DNA of 64,000 nt from Tethya wilhelma (GCA_964030475.1 CAXIPT010000009.1:2075881-2139880); one strand, 5' to 3'; positions 29,955-43,200 are shown, counted from the stretch's first letter. Notes: generated by a model not told the origin, from the letters alone. Translations and numbers: made by a program.

Positions 29955-30205
29955 GGCGTGTGATAGTGAAACTGCAGTTCACAGCCTGTACTATAATCAG
30001 TCTTCCCAATACTTCCACCACAGGATCCCGCTTCTTCCGGTCAGCTCAGTAAACTCTTTAGTATACTAAAACACGTGGTCCGTATACTTAATTGTGACGT
30101 TCAATTAATGAATCTCGCTAAAAATAAACATGACAGGAAGTAAAATGTTAATTAATTCAATCAAAAAAAAAAAAAAATAGAACAGTCTGTGAATAAAAAG
30201 ATTGA

Positions 30206-31172
30206 TCAGATCCAGTAGAAATTGTCCTTTGTCCAGTCTCTAAGCGAAAACTTCTTAGCATCCTTCTCCGATTGTCCAGAATTAAGAAGAGGGTTAGTTT
30301 CATTTGATTCGTACAAGCCATCGGCGCAAGAAGCCTCCAGTTCCAACTTCTCTTTCTGTAGTCTGTGCTTACGCTCGCGACGTGTGGCTACAAATTCTGA
30401 GACCGTGAAGCCAGCAAATCCGACCACAATGAGTGCGATTCCTAGAAAGGACTGCCAAGAGAGGAGCTCTCCTTGCACAATCCAGTCCACCACGACTGAC
30501 GTGGGGATGGCCAAGATGGTCCCCACCCTGGTGTGTGTGTGTGTGTGTGTGTGTGTGCGGAGAAAGAGATATAGGTTTCATCATACAATTACCGAATAGC
30601 AGGAAATTTTTGCAGGGTTTAACTTTTGCAGTTTGCGCGGATCACAATCCATCCGCAAAAGTTTTTATCTGCGAAATTCTCCATAACATACATATTTATG
30701 GCCATTGCACAGCTCATCCGTCAAAGTTAAAATGCAAAAAACTTTGACAAGAGACATCCGCGAGAAAGTTTTAGAGACTGCAAAACTTTCCTGCTATATG
30801 GTATTATAATTATGAGCCTTGTAAACCAGGTTTTCCTTCTCGGCTCATGCAGCTATGAAGGCACCAACTTACGTCACAAACACAGGTGAAGATAGTGCTA
30901 TAGCGACCAGCAATGCTCCATTGAATATGATGTCCAACGCTGCATTCAGGCATAGCAGTTTAAAGTCACTCAGATCAGGCCACTCAAATGGCTCGATGCC
31001 GGCATAGTGCAGGATTAAAATGGGGGGCCACATCCAAACCAATGTGTGGAGGCCAATGATGCCTACGAACCGAATTCCGTTGGCTACAGAAGCAGGGTCG
31101 TCTTTCTTGGTACCGAACCTCTTGTAGAAGGTCTCAAAGATGGCGTAACAGAGCACACTGAGGAGAAGTAGC

Positions 31173-31204
<32 letters not shown>

Positions 31205-33727
31205 GAGAGGAGTGGCTGTTGGTTAATAGTCACACAAACAACGCTAATTTGAACAGTCACTTGTGACATAATTTATCAAGAAACATAGCAAAGGGTAATG
31301 GTCGTCAGAACAAAATGCTAAAAAGCGATTACAAAAAAAATTCAACGTACAATGTACCCAAGAGCAGTGCTCTTTTCAGCACAGGCACTGCCGCCATGTG
31401 AGATGTGAGTGAGGAGATGTGCACCATCAGCATCATTATCACTGTTGTCATAGTAATAGTCGTAGCCTGGAGAGGCAGCTGTACTGGTGTTGGTAGCATT
31501 GGGTATTGGTAAAGGGTTGTTGTCACAGTTGTTTGCAGTGGAAAAGAAGGCAACTAGGGTCACTCCAGCTATTGATAGAAACACAGAGACAACCTGGGAA
31601 AGGAAAAAACAAAAAAAAAACACAGAACAATAAAAATAAAAAAAATTAAAAAAAGAAGAAAAAAGGAGAGAGAGCAAGATTGGTGCTACATAATATTATG
31701 CTTATCATATATGATCATAATGATATTCATTAGATTGGTTTTCAGATAAAAAGATAGAGGCCTACAGTAGCAGCCAGCCCCACCCTCTATGTGGCTTCCC
31801 ACTTTTTTCCTAGCTCTGCAGACTTTATTTACAACAAGCAGCTAATGCTGCTTTCTTTGCAGAGGTAACTGAGGGCTGAGAATAGAGTGGTTTTTTTAAC
31901 TTTTGGTAAAAGGACCTATTATGCAGATCTAGCTATCACTGTAGTAGGCAAAAATGGAGATTTATATAGTAACTACTACTATTCCACCTCAAAAGTCCCT
32001 GATCAAAACCACACACTACGAATTATAGCGGCATATGATGAGACATCAAGTCTTGCCACAATGTACAGAATTAAATTAATCTCGGTCTGATGAAGCCCAC
32101 CTTGAGCAAGGTCACCTTCTCCTTCAGGAGAGGCACGGAGATGATAAACACGAGTGCAGCACCTGATTGATAGATGGCCGTGTTGGCTGGAATGCTAGAG
32201 TAGAGAGTGGAAAGATAAACAAACTTTTGATAAGCAATGTACCCCAAGTGACACTTTCAGCAAGAATCTAATCAAAATATCAGGTACAACTTCTGCTTGT
32301 TTATACATTTTACCAAAGACCTTTATCCCCGGCACACATGAAGGGCATAGCTAGCAAAAAGAGAAGGAAGGCATGGAATTTAAGCTACACAGGGCATATA
32401 CTTTCTTGGCTCAGAACTACATTGAGACAAAATATTTCGAACCACAAACATCAGAGCATGAGGATAGCAGTAAAACCCTACATAATTTGCACACGCACAC
32501 ATCCTTTAGAACGACCCTTGCACTGCATGTACAAGTTGCTTACTTTGTCTGTGTGAGAGAGATGTACCAGAAATAGGCTGAAATGAAACCGGACAGGGCT
32601 ATGAATCCACTCCAGAATATAAACTTTCTGCATAAACAGAAAAAATAACAATCGGTTTCAGAAGGAGTTGTTTAAAAAATTTGAGACATTAACCAATTAT
32701 ACTACAGCATACTAACTACCGTATAGCTCCAAATTTTCGTGGTTCAAAAAGTTCGTGAAAAGTCTGTCTTTGCCGTTTTGAGCTAATTTTCGTGAATCGC
32801 GATCTCTGAAATTATATTGCCGATATACGGTTTTCTAAATTTTTGTGGAGAAAATTTTCGTGATATACGGTCAAATCACGAAATTCACGAAAATATTGTA
32901 CCACGAAAATTTGGAGCTATACGGTATGTGTTGATGAATGTCTCCAATTAGCTCTGACTAAACAGTGAACCATACATTTTGAATGCCATTCAAGTTGCTG
33001 ACGCTAACTAGTTACACAATGTATGGTACAATGTAACTCATGTAGACAGTGTAGTCATTATAAATATGGAACACTAAGACTGTACACACATATAGCAACA
33101 ATAACCCACTCAGGATTGTCTCACTCACAAGTTAATCACGATAGCACCTTCACCAACTTTATTGCAGGAGAATCCACCAGGAAATAATCTGCATGAAATC
33201 AAAAATCAAACCGCAGTCTGATTTTGCCCGACTTGAACCTCCTGGTTCACTTACACCCATATCTTCCACATGATGTACAGGACAGTGTAGCTACTGTGAA
33301 CCCAGTACGTGTTGAAGTACTGATGTTTCTTGTAGTGTTTGTTAAGCCCTTGCAGTTTCTCGGCCATTAATACCCCTACAATGAAAAGCAAACTTAATGA
33401 ACCATAATTTGTTGTTGTTAAGCCCACAAGCCTAAGCTTGCGCGATCATGGATAATTTATTTGTAGGTTCATATACAGATGATAACAGGTATAGTGCTTG
33501 ACCCATTGTAAATGATTCTTACATGTAGCAATGGCGAAAGCGATACATATCGTCGCACCAAGGAGGCGAAGGAGAGACGTATCAAGTCTTTTGCGGTTTT
33601 TCTTCGGTGCTGGACGGTTCACGACAACTTCACTTTTCTGTATGCTACCGTTCTCATGGTACTGCGGAGTCTGATTGTACCAGTAGCTGCCTTTACTCAA
33701 CGGTGTCTTCTCACTGGGACCGTCCAT
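30206..33727 (-). CDS. SLC35F-type drug/metabolite transporter
   Basis: Multi-pass transporter of the DMT superfamily, closest in appearance to SLC35F3/F4; the substrate cannot be read from sequence. Exons 33727-33523, 33375-33255, 33188-33129, 32627-32544, 32194-32101, 31593-31351, 31171-30873 and 30527-30206 give 475 codons plus stop. The cytosolic N-terminus (MDGPSEKTPL) is followed by about ten hydrophobic segments, e.g. LGATICIAFAIAT, SGFIALSGFISAYFWY, FLSIAGVTLVAFF, LLCLNAALDIIFNGALLVAI and TILAIPTSVVVDW. The fourth helix region carries NIPANTAIYQSGAALVFIIS, like the STN.A.VF pattern of SLC35F. Exon 6 encodes an unusually long Asn/Asp/Tyr-rich loop with NAT and NTS sequons, so it probably faces the lumen or exterior. 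The C-terminal tail is charged. It lies 251 bp upstream of MOB3 on the same strand. Confidence 0.75.
30590..30803. repeat. MITE-like element, ATAGCAGGAAA termini
   Basis: The left end TACCGAATAGCAGGAAATTT and the inverted right end TACCATATAGCAGGAAAGTT differ at few positions over about 25 bp. Total length is 214 bp with TA at both ends, in the last SLC35F intron. The interior is rich in CGCGAA/TGCAAAAG-type inverted segments. Confidence 0.7.
32717..32926. repeat. MITE with 26-bp perfect terminal inverted repeats
   Basis: Both ends read inward TACCGTATAGCTCCAAAT... for 26 perfect positions (32717-32742 and 32901-32926). The outermost TA on each side fits a TA target-site duplication, so the core repeat is 24 bp, as in mariner-type non-autonomous elements. 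The interior repeats TTTTCGTG on both strands. It lies in an SLC35F intron. Confidence 0.85.
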
Positions 33728-34121
33728 GATTTTTAATTATTATAATCAAATTTTTGACCTTTGATACGCTGGAGTCATGTGGGCAAAAATGTAATGATTT
33801 CGCGATAATCTTTGTGCAAAAATGCAAATATTCAAGATTAGCAAGTAATCTAATTCCAGTTTAGCAAGATAGCAATTTCTCCAACTCTCCACACGATAAT
33901 AATGATCGTGAGCAGAGCCCAGGTGTTTGTTTTTGCAGTATGGTTTTTTGGTTTGGTTTTGACCACGGGGCCCCGCCGGTACAGTGCGGTCAAGTAGGGA
34001 TGCTTTACAAAGCCACTAATTAAATTTGCGTCTAATTATAGCACACCGGATGATCCAGCCCTTATAATGATATTCATAGCTATTTAATTTGTTCATTATG
34101 ACATCATAAATACGTATTTGC

Positions 34122-34235
34122 ATGGCGGTGCCTTCAGAACTGGCGCTCAGTTTATCAGCTCAGATTCAAAGAAGGCTTGAAGTCCAACTCTTGTTTATGA
34201 AAACTCTGTGTCTATCAGCAGAAGTCCTTACTGAG
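34122..34235 (+). CDS. Possible first coding exon of an unrecognised small gene
   Basis: An ATG opens 38 codons (MAVPSELALSLSAQIQRRLE...) ending exactly at a GTGAGA donor. The segment looks like an amphipathic helix. Splicing to an acceptor at 34368 would add only about nine residues before a stop; splicing to 35087 would not stay in frame with RhoGAP. It may be a micropeptide, an upstream reading frame in a RhoGAP leader, or chance. Confidence 0.25.
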
Positions 34236-35009
34236 GTGAGAGAAGTGCGTTTGTAAATGTAAGGTGCTTGCTTTTTCAGTTGTTGTGTTTTTGATGTAAA
34301 AGTGAACGTGGGCATAGAAAAACATACAATGTGTGTGTGTGTGTGTGTACGTAACAGTTTTGTGTGTAGCACACCAAAATATTGAAGGCCTGTTGCTAAC
34401 TCTTCACCAAAGCCTTTGCTGTAAGCTAAACTTGTCAGTAGTAGACACACACTCACTGATACAAGACTCCATTCTGTGTACTTCAAGATGTTGCTAGACT
34501 CTATCTTGTACTACAAGTGTCTCTTGCCTTTCTCTCCATTCACTGCTGGTATTTGCAGCTGGAGGTTTAATTGAAGATCCTCTTTTGCTGCTGATAAGTG
34601 TGAAAGGTTTTCTGCTGAGTGTGAAACCTTGGTGTAGCATTTAGTGAAAGTGTTGTGAAAATGTGACAGTTTGTTTGGAGTGAGTTGGTGTGTTTGTGGT
34701 ATATAGTCAGTGAGTGTTTTAGCACAATAGTGTGTGTGTGTGTTGAGCCTCACCATGGTATGTGTGTCTGTTTGTGTGTGTGTGAGTACAGATGTTCAAA
34801 GTTTAAAACAAACAGCAATGGTGTATACAACTTGCTGAAGCATGAACTAAGAATACACCATATGCCTGAAATAGGTAGCATGACCTTAATAGGAACCTTA
34901 GAATAAGCTGAAAGAAAGAAAAAGGGCTCTAGCTAAACTTCAGTGTTTATATAGTTGTGTTTGTGTAAGAAATGTGCTATCCACCTGAAAAAATGAATTT
35001 TACTCGGTG

Positions 35010-35010
<1 letters not shown>

Positions 35011-35074
<64 letters not shown>

Positions 35075-35084
35075 NCTCCCCCTC
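35011..35084. repeat. (CT)n microsatellite before the RhoGAP first coding exon
   Basis: Pure CT with an N at 35075, followed by CCCCCTCAG. It can act as the polypyrimidine tract of a 5' UTR intron. Confidence 0.9.
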
Positions 35085-35102
35085 AGGCCCCCTCCCTCCA
35101 CC

Positions 35103-36598
35103 ATGGCTAACAAGGGGAAGGCGTCTGTCATCCGTGTAGCCGTCTGCGGGCTCACCTCATCCATATTCGTCGGCAACCAGGGTCAAGGTGCAGGCAAATC
35201 AAACCTGTGCAATCGTTTCATGAGACCCAACCAAGACGATAACAATTTGAATCACACGTCAATTTTGAACATTTCCGAGTTTTCTGGAGATATTGTCAAC
35301 AACACTCACTTTCTTTACTGGGGGGAGAAGGCGGTGGCGCTGGAGGACGGTCAAGATGTCCATTTCCAGGTACGAACGAATGAATGGCGCCTGTTTGTGA
35401 TGGTGTGTGAAAAGTGATGGGTGAAGGATGTATTGTGTGAGGGAATGAGGCAGAAGAAAAAGTAGTCATGTATTGTACGTTTCATGAGGCAGGCGTGTGT
35501 TTTATGATATGGCACAGATGTATACTAAAATCGGTTGTTTGTTGCATAAGTATTCTGCTGTACTCAGTCTCATTTCTTGAAATAAGTAAGGGAATTTTAT
35601 CGATAATGGTTCCCAGGATATGTGCATGCAATGCATGTATGTGTGTATGTATGTACCGTGTCTAGTTCTATTGTAAACACAATGTGGGAACTAACAGTTG
35701 TTGATGGTGAGATGCACAAATGGGTGGTGGTGGGTAGCTGCTGTGATTTCAACACAGAAGGGAGTCTCTCCAGGAAGACTTCATCTCTGGTATGGTCTGA
35801 GGTCTGGTGAACCCCATTCAAGTCCATTCTCACCTGCAGACAAAGCTCTCCATATGGAGTGCTTGCTGTGTTTGCATATCCTGTAAGTGTAGAGATGCTT
35901 TGCTGACTTTTTTCCCCTCCTGAGTAGTCTCAACAAACTCACAGCTATAGACATACATAAATGCATACATAATTTATTTTATATACATAATAGTTTCTTA
36001 TCACTCTCTAGTGACACAAAGCAATTAAGTTTTCAATGGAAAGGGGTATTTCAAGTATTCATGTTTATCGTGCCTATCTCTGTTGACAACATAATGGTCT
36101 CCTACCACCCTCTGGTGAGCGGTGAAGACTTGAGTATAACTTTTTTTTTCCATGAAAAAGGGTTGTTTGTGTTTCATGTTGAACATGGTCGATCATTTTG
36201 TCGAAAAATCGTTTGCACATGTTCACCTAATTTGATACACATTCACATAGTGCAATTGTTATGTCATAGATTAATCACCATGTGTGTTGCATGTCCATAT
36301 GACATCTATAAGCCCCCCCCCCCTCCCGGCTACAACATCCCTAAAACCTCTCCTTCTCTCTGTTGCTGATTGTCGCTGAAACTCTCTCTTGTTGCCTACA
36401 TCTGAAAGCCCACCAGTATCTTGTCAGGGAACAGGGCTGTCTACAATTAGTATGTTTGCTGAATGCCTGCCTCCCTTCATATACATGTAGATGGGTTTTG
36501 CTTTGTGGCATTTTGATTTGATGTTTCTGTGCTACTTTGTTTGATTGTGTGTGTGTCCCGTGGAAAACTATCTGTGTATTTGTGTGTAGCAAACATGA

Positions 36599-36629
<31 letters not shown>

Positions 36630-37233
36630 TGCATGCGTGTGTGTGTGCGCGTGTGTGTGTGCAATTTCTATTGAAAATTGTGGGAGTTTAGACAGTGTAA
36701 TTGCCCGACCGTTTGTTCATTTTGGTTTCAACATTGCACACATACCCCATCTCCTGTCCCACCCTTGTACCAGCCACTCCACATGGCAAATGTTATGTCT
36801 CCACTTGCCTGCATTGTGTGTAGAATTTCGTAACTCGATTTGTGCTCCTCACTTACCAAGTGATCAAAGCTGAGAATAAATCAAATTTCGACTGACTTTG
36901 GTTGTAAACCATCTTACCTATCCTCTGTTGAGTGTATCATTAGCTCCTATGAACTCTATACACTTTCAGGTGGACTGGAATTAATTGAAAGTGTATACAA
37001 CAGATTCCATAGAAAGTAAACAAGCTTTTGATTTTACATACACACACACGCACACACACATTACAGTTGCATGACCCTTAAGTGGGAGACACTCGATACA
37101 TGGTCAAGTGCCGTATACTTAAGGGCATGCAACTATTTTGTTTGCCATTGACCTCCTAGCTACTCTATTGTCACCTCCACCCATCCAGTAACCAGCAATT
37201 AGCCTATAAAAAACTTTGGTTGCTTGGCAATTT

Positions 37234-37283
<50 letters not shown>

Positions 37284-40200
37284 TCAACAGATCGTGGAGC
37301 ATACTGAGTTTGTAGAAGACTCCTCTCTGAAACCCTTCCAGTTCAACAAGCCTTACTACAAGCGATGCAATCAGCTCAAGCTGACCAGCAGCGGTAAAGT
37401 GGCCTACGTGAACCCGGACCAGTTGGCTCTACCAGAACACTACCCCAATGTGGGCAAATTCCCTGACAGATTTGCAGTGAACGGTTTCATCGTTTGTGCC
37501 GATGTGTCGAGCCGTTTTGACGACCCTTCGAACTGTCACAAGGAATTCTTTGAGAGAACGTTACACGCGGTCCTTGAAGCCAAGAAGAAACCAGTGGTGG
37601 TCGCTTGTACGAAATACGACAGAGCTGTCGAAGCATCTGTAGCGGCGGTTCAAGAGATTGTCGGTCGGACACGCAGACAGATACCGATATTAGAAGTGAG
37701 CGCTCAGAAAGGGGTGAATGTCGATCTCTGTTTCTTGGTACTATCTCACATGGTGGATTCAAAGCTGCCGAAGACAAAAATACAAACGTACGCAGACGCT
37801 AAGGCACATCTTGACGACCGCATTCGCAAGAACGAAGAAAGTTTTCAAGCGATTTTAAACGAAAAATTGAGAGATTTTTCCATCCCTGTCGAGAGTGCCG
37901 TCAGCAACCTTCAAAGTTTTGTCGAATTTCAACTCTTGAAGGAGCTAAGTGGAACAGACCGCGTAAAGAGATTGGTCCGAGCAAAGCTGAGGTACTTAAA
38001 GCAAGAGGTCGTGAAGGAGAGACTGGCAGAGTACTTGGAGAATCTTCCTCACATCCTCAAAGCCATGCTGCCAACCATCTCTCTGAGGACGACGGTCAAG
38101 AGCTGCATCGCTGCTCTCAAAGAGAGCAAAAAGTTTGACATGTATTTCACCGATCTGCCCGGATGGAGAGAAGACATCTCTTTTCTCAAGGATAGCAATT
38201 CCGATCAGGTGCCCTTTGACCTTTTGCAAGCTGACGAGGGGTTGGAGATTCTTAAGAAGCACATGGATGAGGTGCGGTCGTGCATGACTAACGTATATTA
38301 TGTGTAATTATGTACGAATGTACAGTATGTTACGTATACTCGCTGTATGGTCCAATGAAGAGGAATTCCCTACTAATTAGCATCACTAATTATCTTGTTT
38401 GTACGTGTTTATAACGAGCCAATTAGTGCTCGTAGGAGTGGGTCATGAGTGAGTCGACATAAATGGTATGTATTCCCTCTCTCTCCTAAGATAACCTCAC
38501 TCCCTCTAACCCTCAGGAGGATTCCAAATTTGTCCCCACCATGTTGTGTGAGCTATCTTCCTATGGGTGATTAGATCTGCACTATGCTCTAAATTACATG
38601 GCCATAATGTCAGCTGATCTGCCTGCTCTGCATACCACTGGTCAGACCTTATAAGAGTGGCCGGTTTTATTTGGCTTAGATTTAATACTAACTAGCATCC
38701 ATGTATAGATTGAAGACAGTGTTTTCAGATGAGTGAACACGGAGGCAGTCACACACACACACACACACACACACACTCCCCCTTTCCTCATACTTAATTT
38801 TTCTTAAAAATTGGCAGAAATATTTAGAATATGATTGAATAAAGTAGGAAAATCCCATACGTTTTATTACCACACAATAAGATGTTTAACAGTGCAAAGT
38901 TCTGCAAACAGATAATATGTACATCATCACATATCCATTGCTTTTTGACTCAAATGTTTAGAGTTTTGCTAGTCATGTGCCATTTACACTAAATGTGCTT
39001 CAGTCCTCCTACTCCTTGTACTTCCATTGAACACTTGAAAATAGTTTGTTTATATTCTCTTCTCTTCTGAAAAGGAGACCTAATTATGTAGTCCGGGTGT
39101 AAACTGATGCCATACCTAAACATCTCCAGTGCATGTCTCTATCCACACTACTATATAGCGAGTATCGGGCATTTTTTGATATTAATTTCTTAACTGGCAA
39201 TTATGGTGTCGAGTTACTAACTATTTTTGTGTGATCTGTTATTGCAGATACAAGCAGAAGCCAAAGAGAATGCAGCCTGTGCTAAGATAGAGTCCCTCTT
39301 GAATCGGGCAGAGAATCTCGTGCCAGGTATGGAGTAGTTGGTTTGATTTTAAGATGCCATTCGTATGCAGTTTTGTGCATGTAAACATGTGCTTGTGTTC
39401 TCATAGGTTCTGAAGCTATACTAGTAGCTTTATATAGTTTTGACCGCTGGAAACTTTCACTCATTGTCAATACAGATGCTATAATAATAATATAACTGCT
39501 CATACGTGGACATNTTTGTATTCAACAGTTGATAAGCCTAAACGAACCCCTAAAGGGAAAATTTCACCAGATGCTTCACCCCCTCAGAGCAATTTATACG
39601 CAACAGTCGATAAGCCCCGTCGTCCTAATCCAGTACCCCCTCCAAGAGCTTCACCTACACCAACACGAAGCGATAACATCGACGTTGAAGATACCTCTCG
39701 CTTGTACAGTGCTGTGAACAAACCTTCAAGAGCTGGACCAAGAAGGCAACCGATTAAGGCTGATCGTTCGCCCCCTCAGCAACCTGACGCAGCCGAGTTG
39801 TACTCCACTGTTCAGAAGCCACGTACGAAACCAAAACCTAAACGAAAGGTTGCCTCACCCGAGGATATCATGGCGCCCATAATGCGTAGAGCGGCCACTC
39901 CTGATGAGCCTGTGTACAGTATACCGGAGAAGAAGACCAAACCAAGGCCGCCTACTGCACCTAAACCACCAAAGAGGTCTCCCACTCCTTCCAATGGTGA
40001 GAGTGTGTGTGTGCCTATTGCATGTTTGTGTGTGATATTGGCTCAAATTTGAAGCACAAAAGGAAAGTTTATAATCACAAAGTAAAGACAATGATCTGGT
40101 AGAAAACTGAACTACAGTGGACAATCCCAGAAGAGGTTGCAACTGCACAATTAGAGATTACGCGAAAAACGTTGATTGCTTAAAATTGCTGAATCAGCAA

Positions 40201-43200
40201 TCTTTTTTTTTTTTTTTTTGCCTGATCAGCATTTTTTCTCCATGTACTGTGGGTAATACCTCTGTAAAGCAATGAACGTTATTCACGTAATCTCTAATTG
40301 CGTGCTTGCAACCTCCTCTGAGACAATCCAGCCCATATGACTCTGTGTCATGCTTAAGCATCTAGTTGATATGCACTTGTTTCAAAATACCTTACGCTTA
40401 CACTCATAATCTTTTCATGACAATGTAGCTACATAAAGCTGTATCCAAACCATCCACCATTTCAACCCCTAGGTACCACAGTTCCCATTAAGCCCCCTGC
40501 ACCAGCCACCGCCACTGGTAGTCCTGCCTCAAGGACTCCCAAACTGGCTCACCTCAGATCAGGATCCTTCGATGCCGCCATAGCGCTGAAGATGAAGCAG
40601 CCTGGTCAGGTCCAGGAGAGGGCCCCCTACCGCCACCACCCTGGGATGAGTCCCATCCTACCTGTGAGATCGTCACAGCCAAAAGTGAGTGGGTGGGTGG
40701 GTGTGGCATGTGGGTGGAGCTTTGGGTTGTTTGTATATGTAGTGTGTGTGTGTATTCATTGATGTAATGTACTATTTCCAGCTATTTGTGGCAGTGTTTG
40801 TCCATATATGGTCGTCAGGTAAGGTTAATCAAATTCATATAATTATAGGGGCAATGAATATTAATATCATGTCATGGGAGGTACTATAGCGATTGTTTAC
40901 AGTAAAACTAGACATTCTACATTAAAAAACTTTACTACAAAATATAAAAAGCTAATATCTGGTATATAATAATAGTATTGTATTCTGTGTGTGTTTCCGA
41001 CTATTCTGTGTCGCTGTTTGTAAGCCATGGTTTTATTGGTGGTGGTGCATCAACAGTGACTCTGAAGAAGAGACAATCATCTTTGAGGTACTGACGATTG
41101 AGACCAGAGTGGTAGCCAAGGTCACTGTGAGAGATATACCTCAGTGGTCCATACCCTAACGAACTCCTGCCCCTACCAATCACCCTCTGATTAACATACT
41201 CAAACTCAATCTCGTGATGCCCGCTATCACAAAGCTGGTTGATAAGCACAACTCTAACTTGTCTGACAAACGGCCACTGAAGGTCATGGTCGTTGTCTCC
41301 CCTCATGAGATGGAGGTGGAGTGATATGTGTGTGCCGTGTCCACTGGCCCATCCGTTAGTGTCCACTCTCAGGCATAGTTTATAGCCTCCTGGTCCAGTG
41401 TGAAAGGGAGGGGTATAGTAGGCCATGTCACTGTGCTTGAGATGGTTGAAGTTTGATAGGATAAAGTCAAAGTGTGGCTGAACTGTACACTCTATGCTAA
41501 TTCCATACTCGTGACCTGTTAGGTGGTAGTATTGGTGGATGTGTGTATTGTTCTCGTGGCTCTTGATATCTTTGCGAAGTAGCTCAGTCGTACAGCCCAT
41601 GTGTGTGTACATGCAAGGCACTCTTTCATACTCACATTGATCGCGATGTGCGAACAGCTCTTCCCTAGTGATACAACGCCTACAGCCTTCATTGGTACAG
41701 AGGATCTTGCTTCTTGGCTCAGATCTGTTTGAGCACTCTGATTCAAGATGGTTGCAAAGATCTTTGAACAGCACTTTCACTCTTCTATTTTCAGTCATGC
41801 ACCTATTGGGACACTTAACCAGTGTATAAGGACACTTGTCACTGTGTTGTGTCAGCACTCCCAGCTTCCCTGCCCACTGACACCCTCTGTGTGAGTTACT
41901 GCACCTCACATTGAGCTGTTTAATACTACGATCACCTGCAAAGAGAGATTTTCATTTTTTTAAACTAAATATCTGATTTCCTTGATTTAGAACAGGTTAT
42001 TGTGACAAACAAACTTACTCTTTTTGTCTTCAAAGCTCTGTCCTCTTCCTCTGCAGTGAGGACAGACATTGGAGTGTTTCTGGTGCTCCTGTAGACAGAC
42101 TCTGCAGTAGATCTTTCCACAACAGGTCAACTGTTGAGGGTCTTTAGCCACAAAGGTACAGATGAGACAGATGAGGTCATCTGAAGGCTCTTCAACAAAT
42201 TTACACTCATATCCACCGAAGACAGTAGCCATTTTTGATGGATTTTAGCTGATAGTAGTAGTCAGTGTTGCTTCTTGTTTCTTTGCAAGTCCAGCAATGT
42301 CTCAATGTGTGTGTCATGTGATGGTCTGCATGGATATATTCATAATGGAAATGAATATTCTAACTAGTAAGATTCAAATCGTTTGAATTATGTCTCCTCA
42401 TGAATATTCATAGTCAATATTAATTTTGAAAAACACTAGTGAACAAAACTATGTCCATATCAAAATAAACACTGTTTATTATAATTTTCTACTAGTACAC
42501 ATTAACATAAAGTGAAGTAGTCTTGCATACAATCTCCTTAAGTTTCAAGTCCCTATGGATAAATTTGAATAAGTTGTCAGTTACAAGTAAGCCATGGTTT
42601 TATTGGTGGTGGTGCATCAACAGTGACTCTGAAGAAGAGACAGTCATCTTTGAGGTACTGACGATTGAGACCAGAGTGGTAGCCAAGAGCACTGTGAGAG
42701 ATGTAGGTGAATAACCCATATCCAATTCGGGCCGTATCTCCCTCTGTCACTCTATTGTTTGATTCACTATTTCTCCCTTGGTAGCTCAATTCATGTTTGT
42801 AATGTTGGTCATCTTGGAGCTGGTTCAGTAGTTCAATCGTCACTGTACCAGTAAATGGCCACTGAAGGTTGTCATCATTTTCACCTCTCATTAAGTATAC
42901 GTACGCAGAGACACAGTTTAGGTAGCCTTTCCTCCATCCACTGGCATATACTGTAAGGCAGAATTTATACCCCCCTGGTTTAGAGTAGAAGGGAGGGCTT
43001 AAGTACCTCATATCCTTGGTCTTGCAATTGTTGAAGTCCTTCATTCTAAAGGTGAATCCATTCTGACCATAGCTGCTGCTGTTGGTCCCTCCTGACTTCA
43101 TCTTGGTGATGGTCTCAAGAGCTAGATGGAGGTGGAGCTGATCATTGCTTTCATGACTCTCACGATCTTTACGGAGCAACACAGCAGAGCACCCAATGTG

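Larger units (their letters stand above)
33728..35102. other. Divergent region between SLC35F gene and RhoGAP
   Basis: 1.4 kb holding both promoters and probably RhoGAP 5' UTR exons: CCTCAG at 35081-35086, after a (CT)n tract, is a good acceptor 16 nt before the RhoGAP ATG. An N lies at 35075. The candidate exon at 34122 is listed separately. Confidence 0.5.

Noticed and set aside
34166..34756. Minus-strand frames, one with a signal-peptide-like KYTEWSLVSVSVCLLL
   Set aside because: The first has no ATG (it starts at TTG), and no consistent splice sites link the two frames; probably chance.
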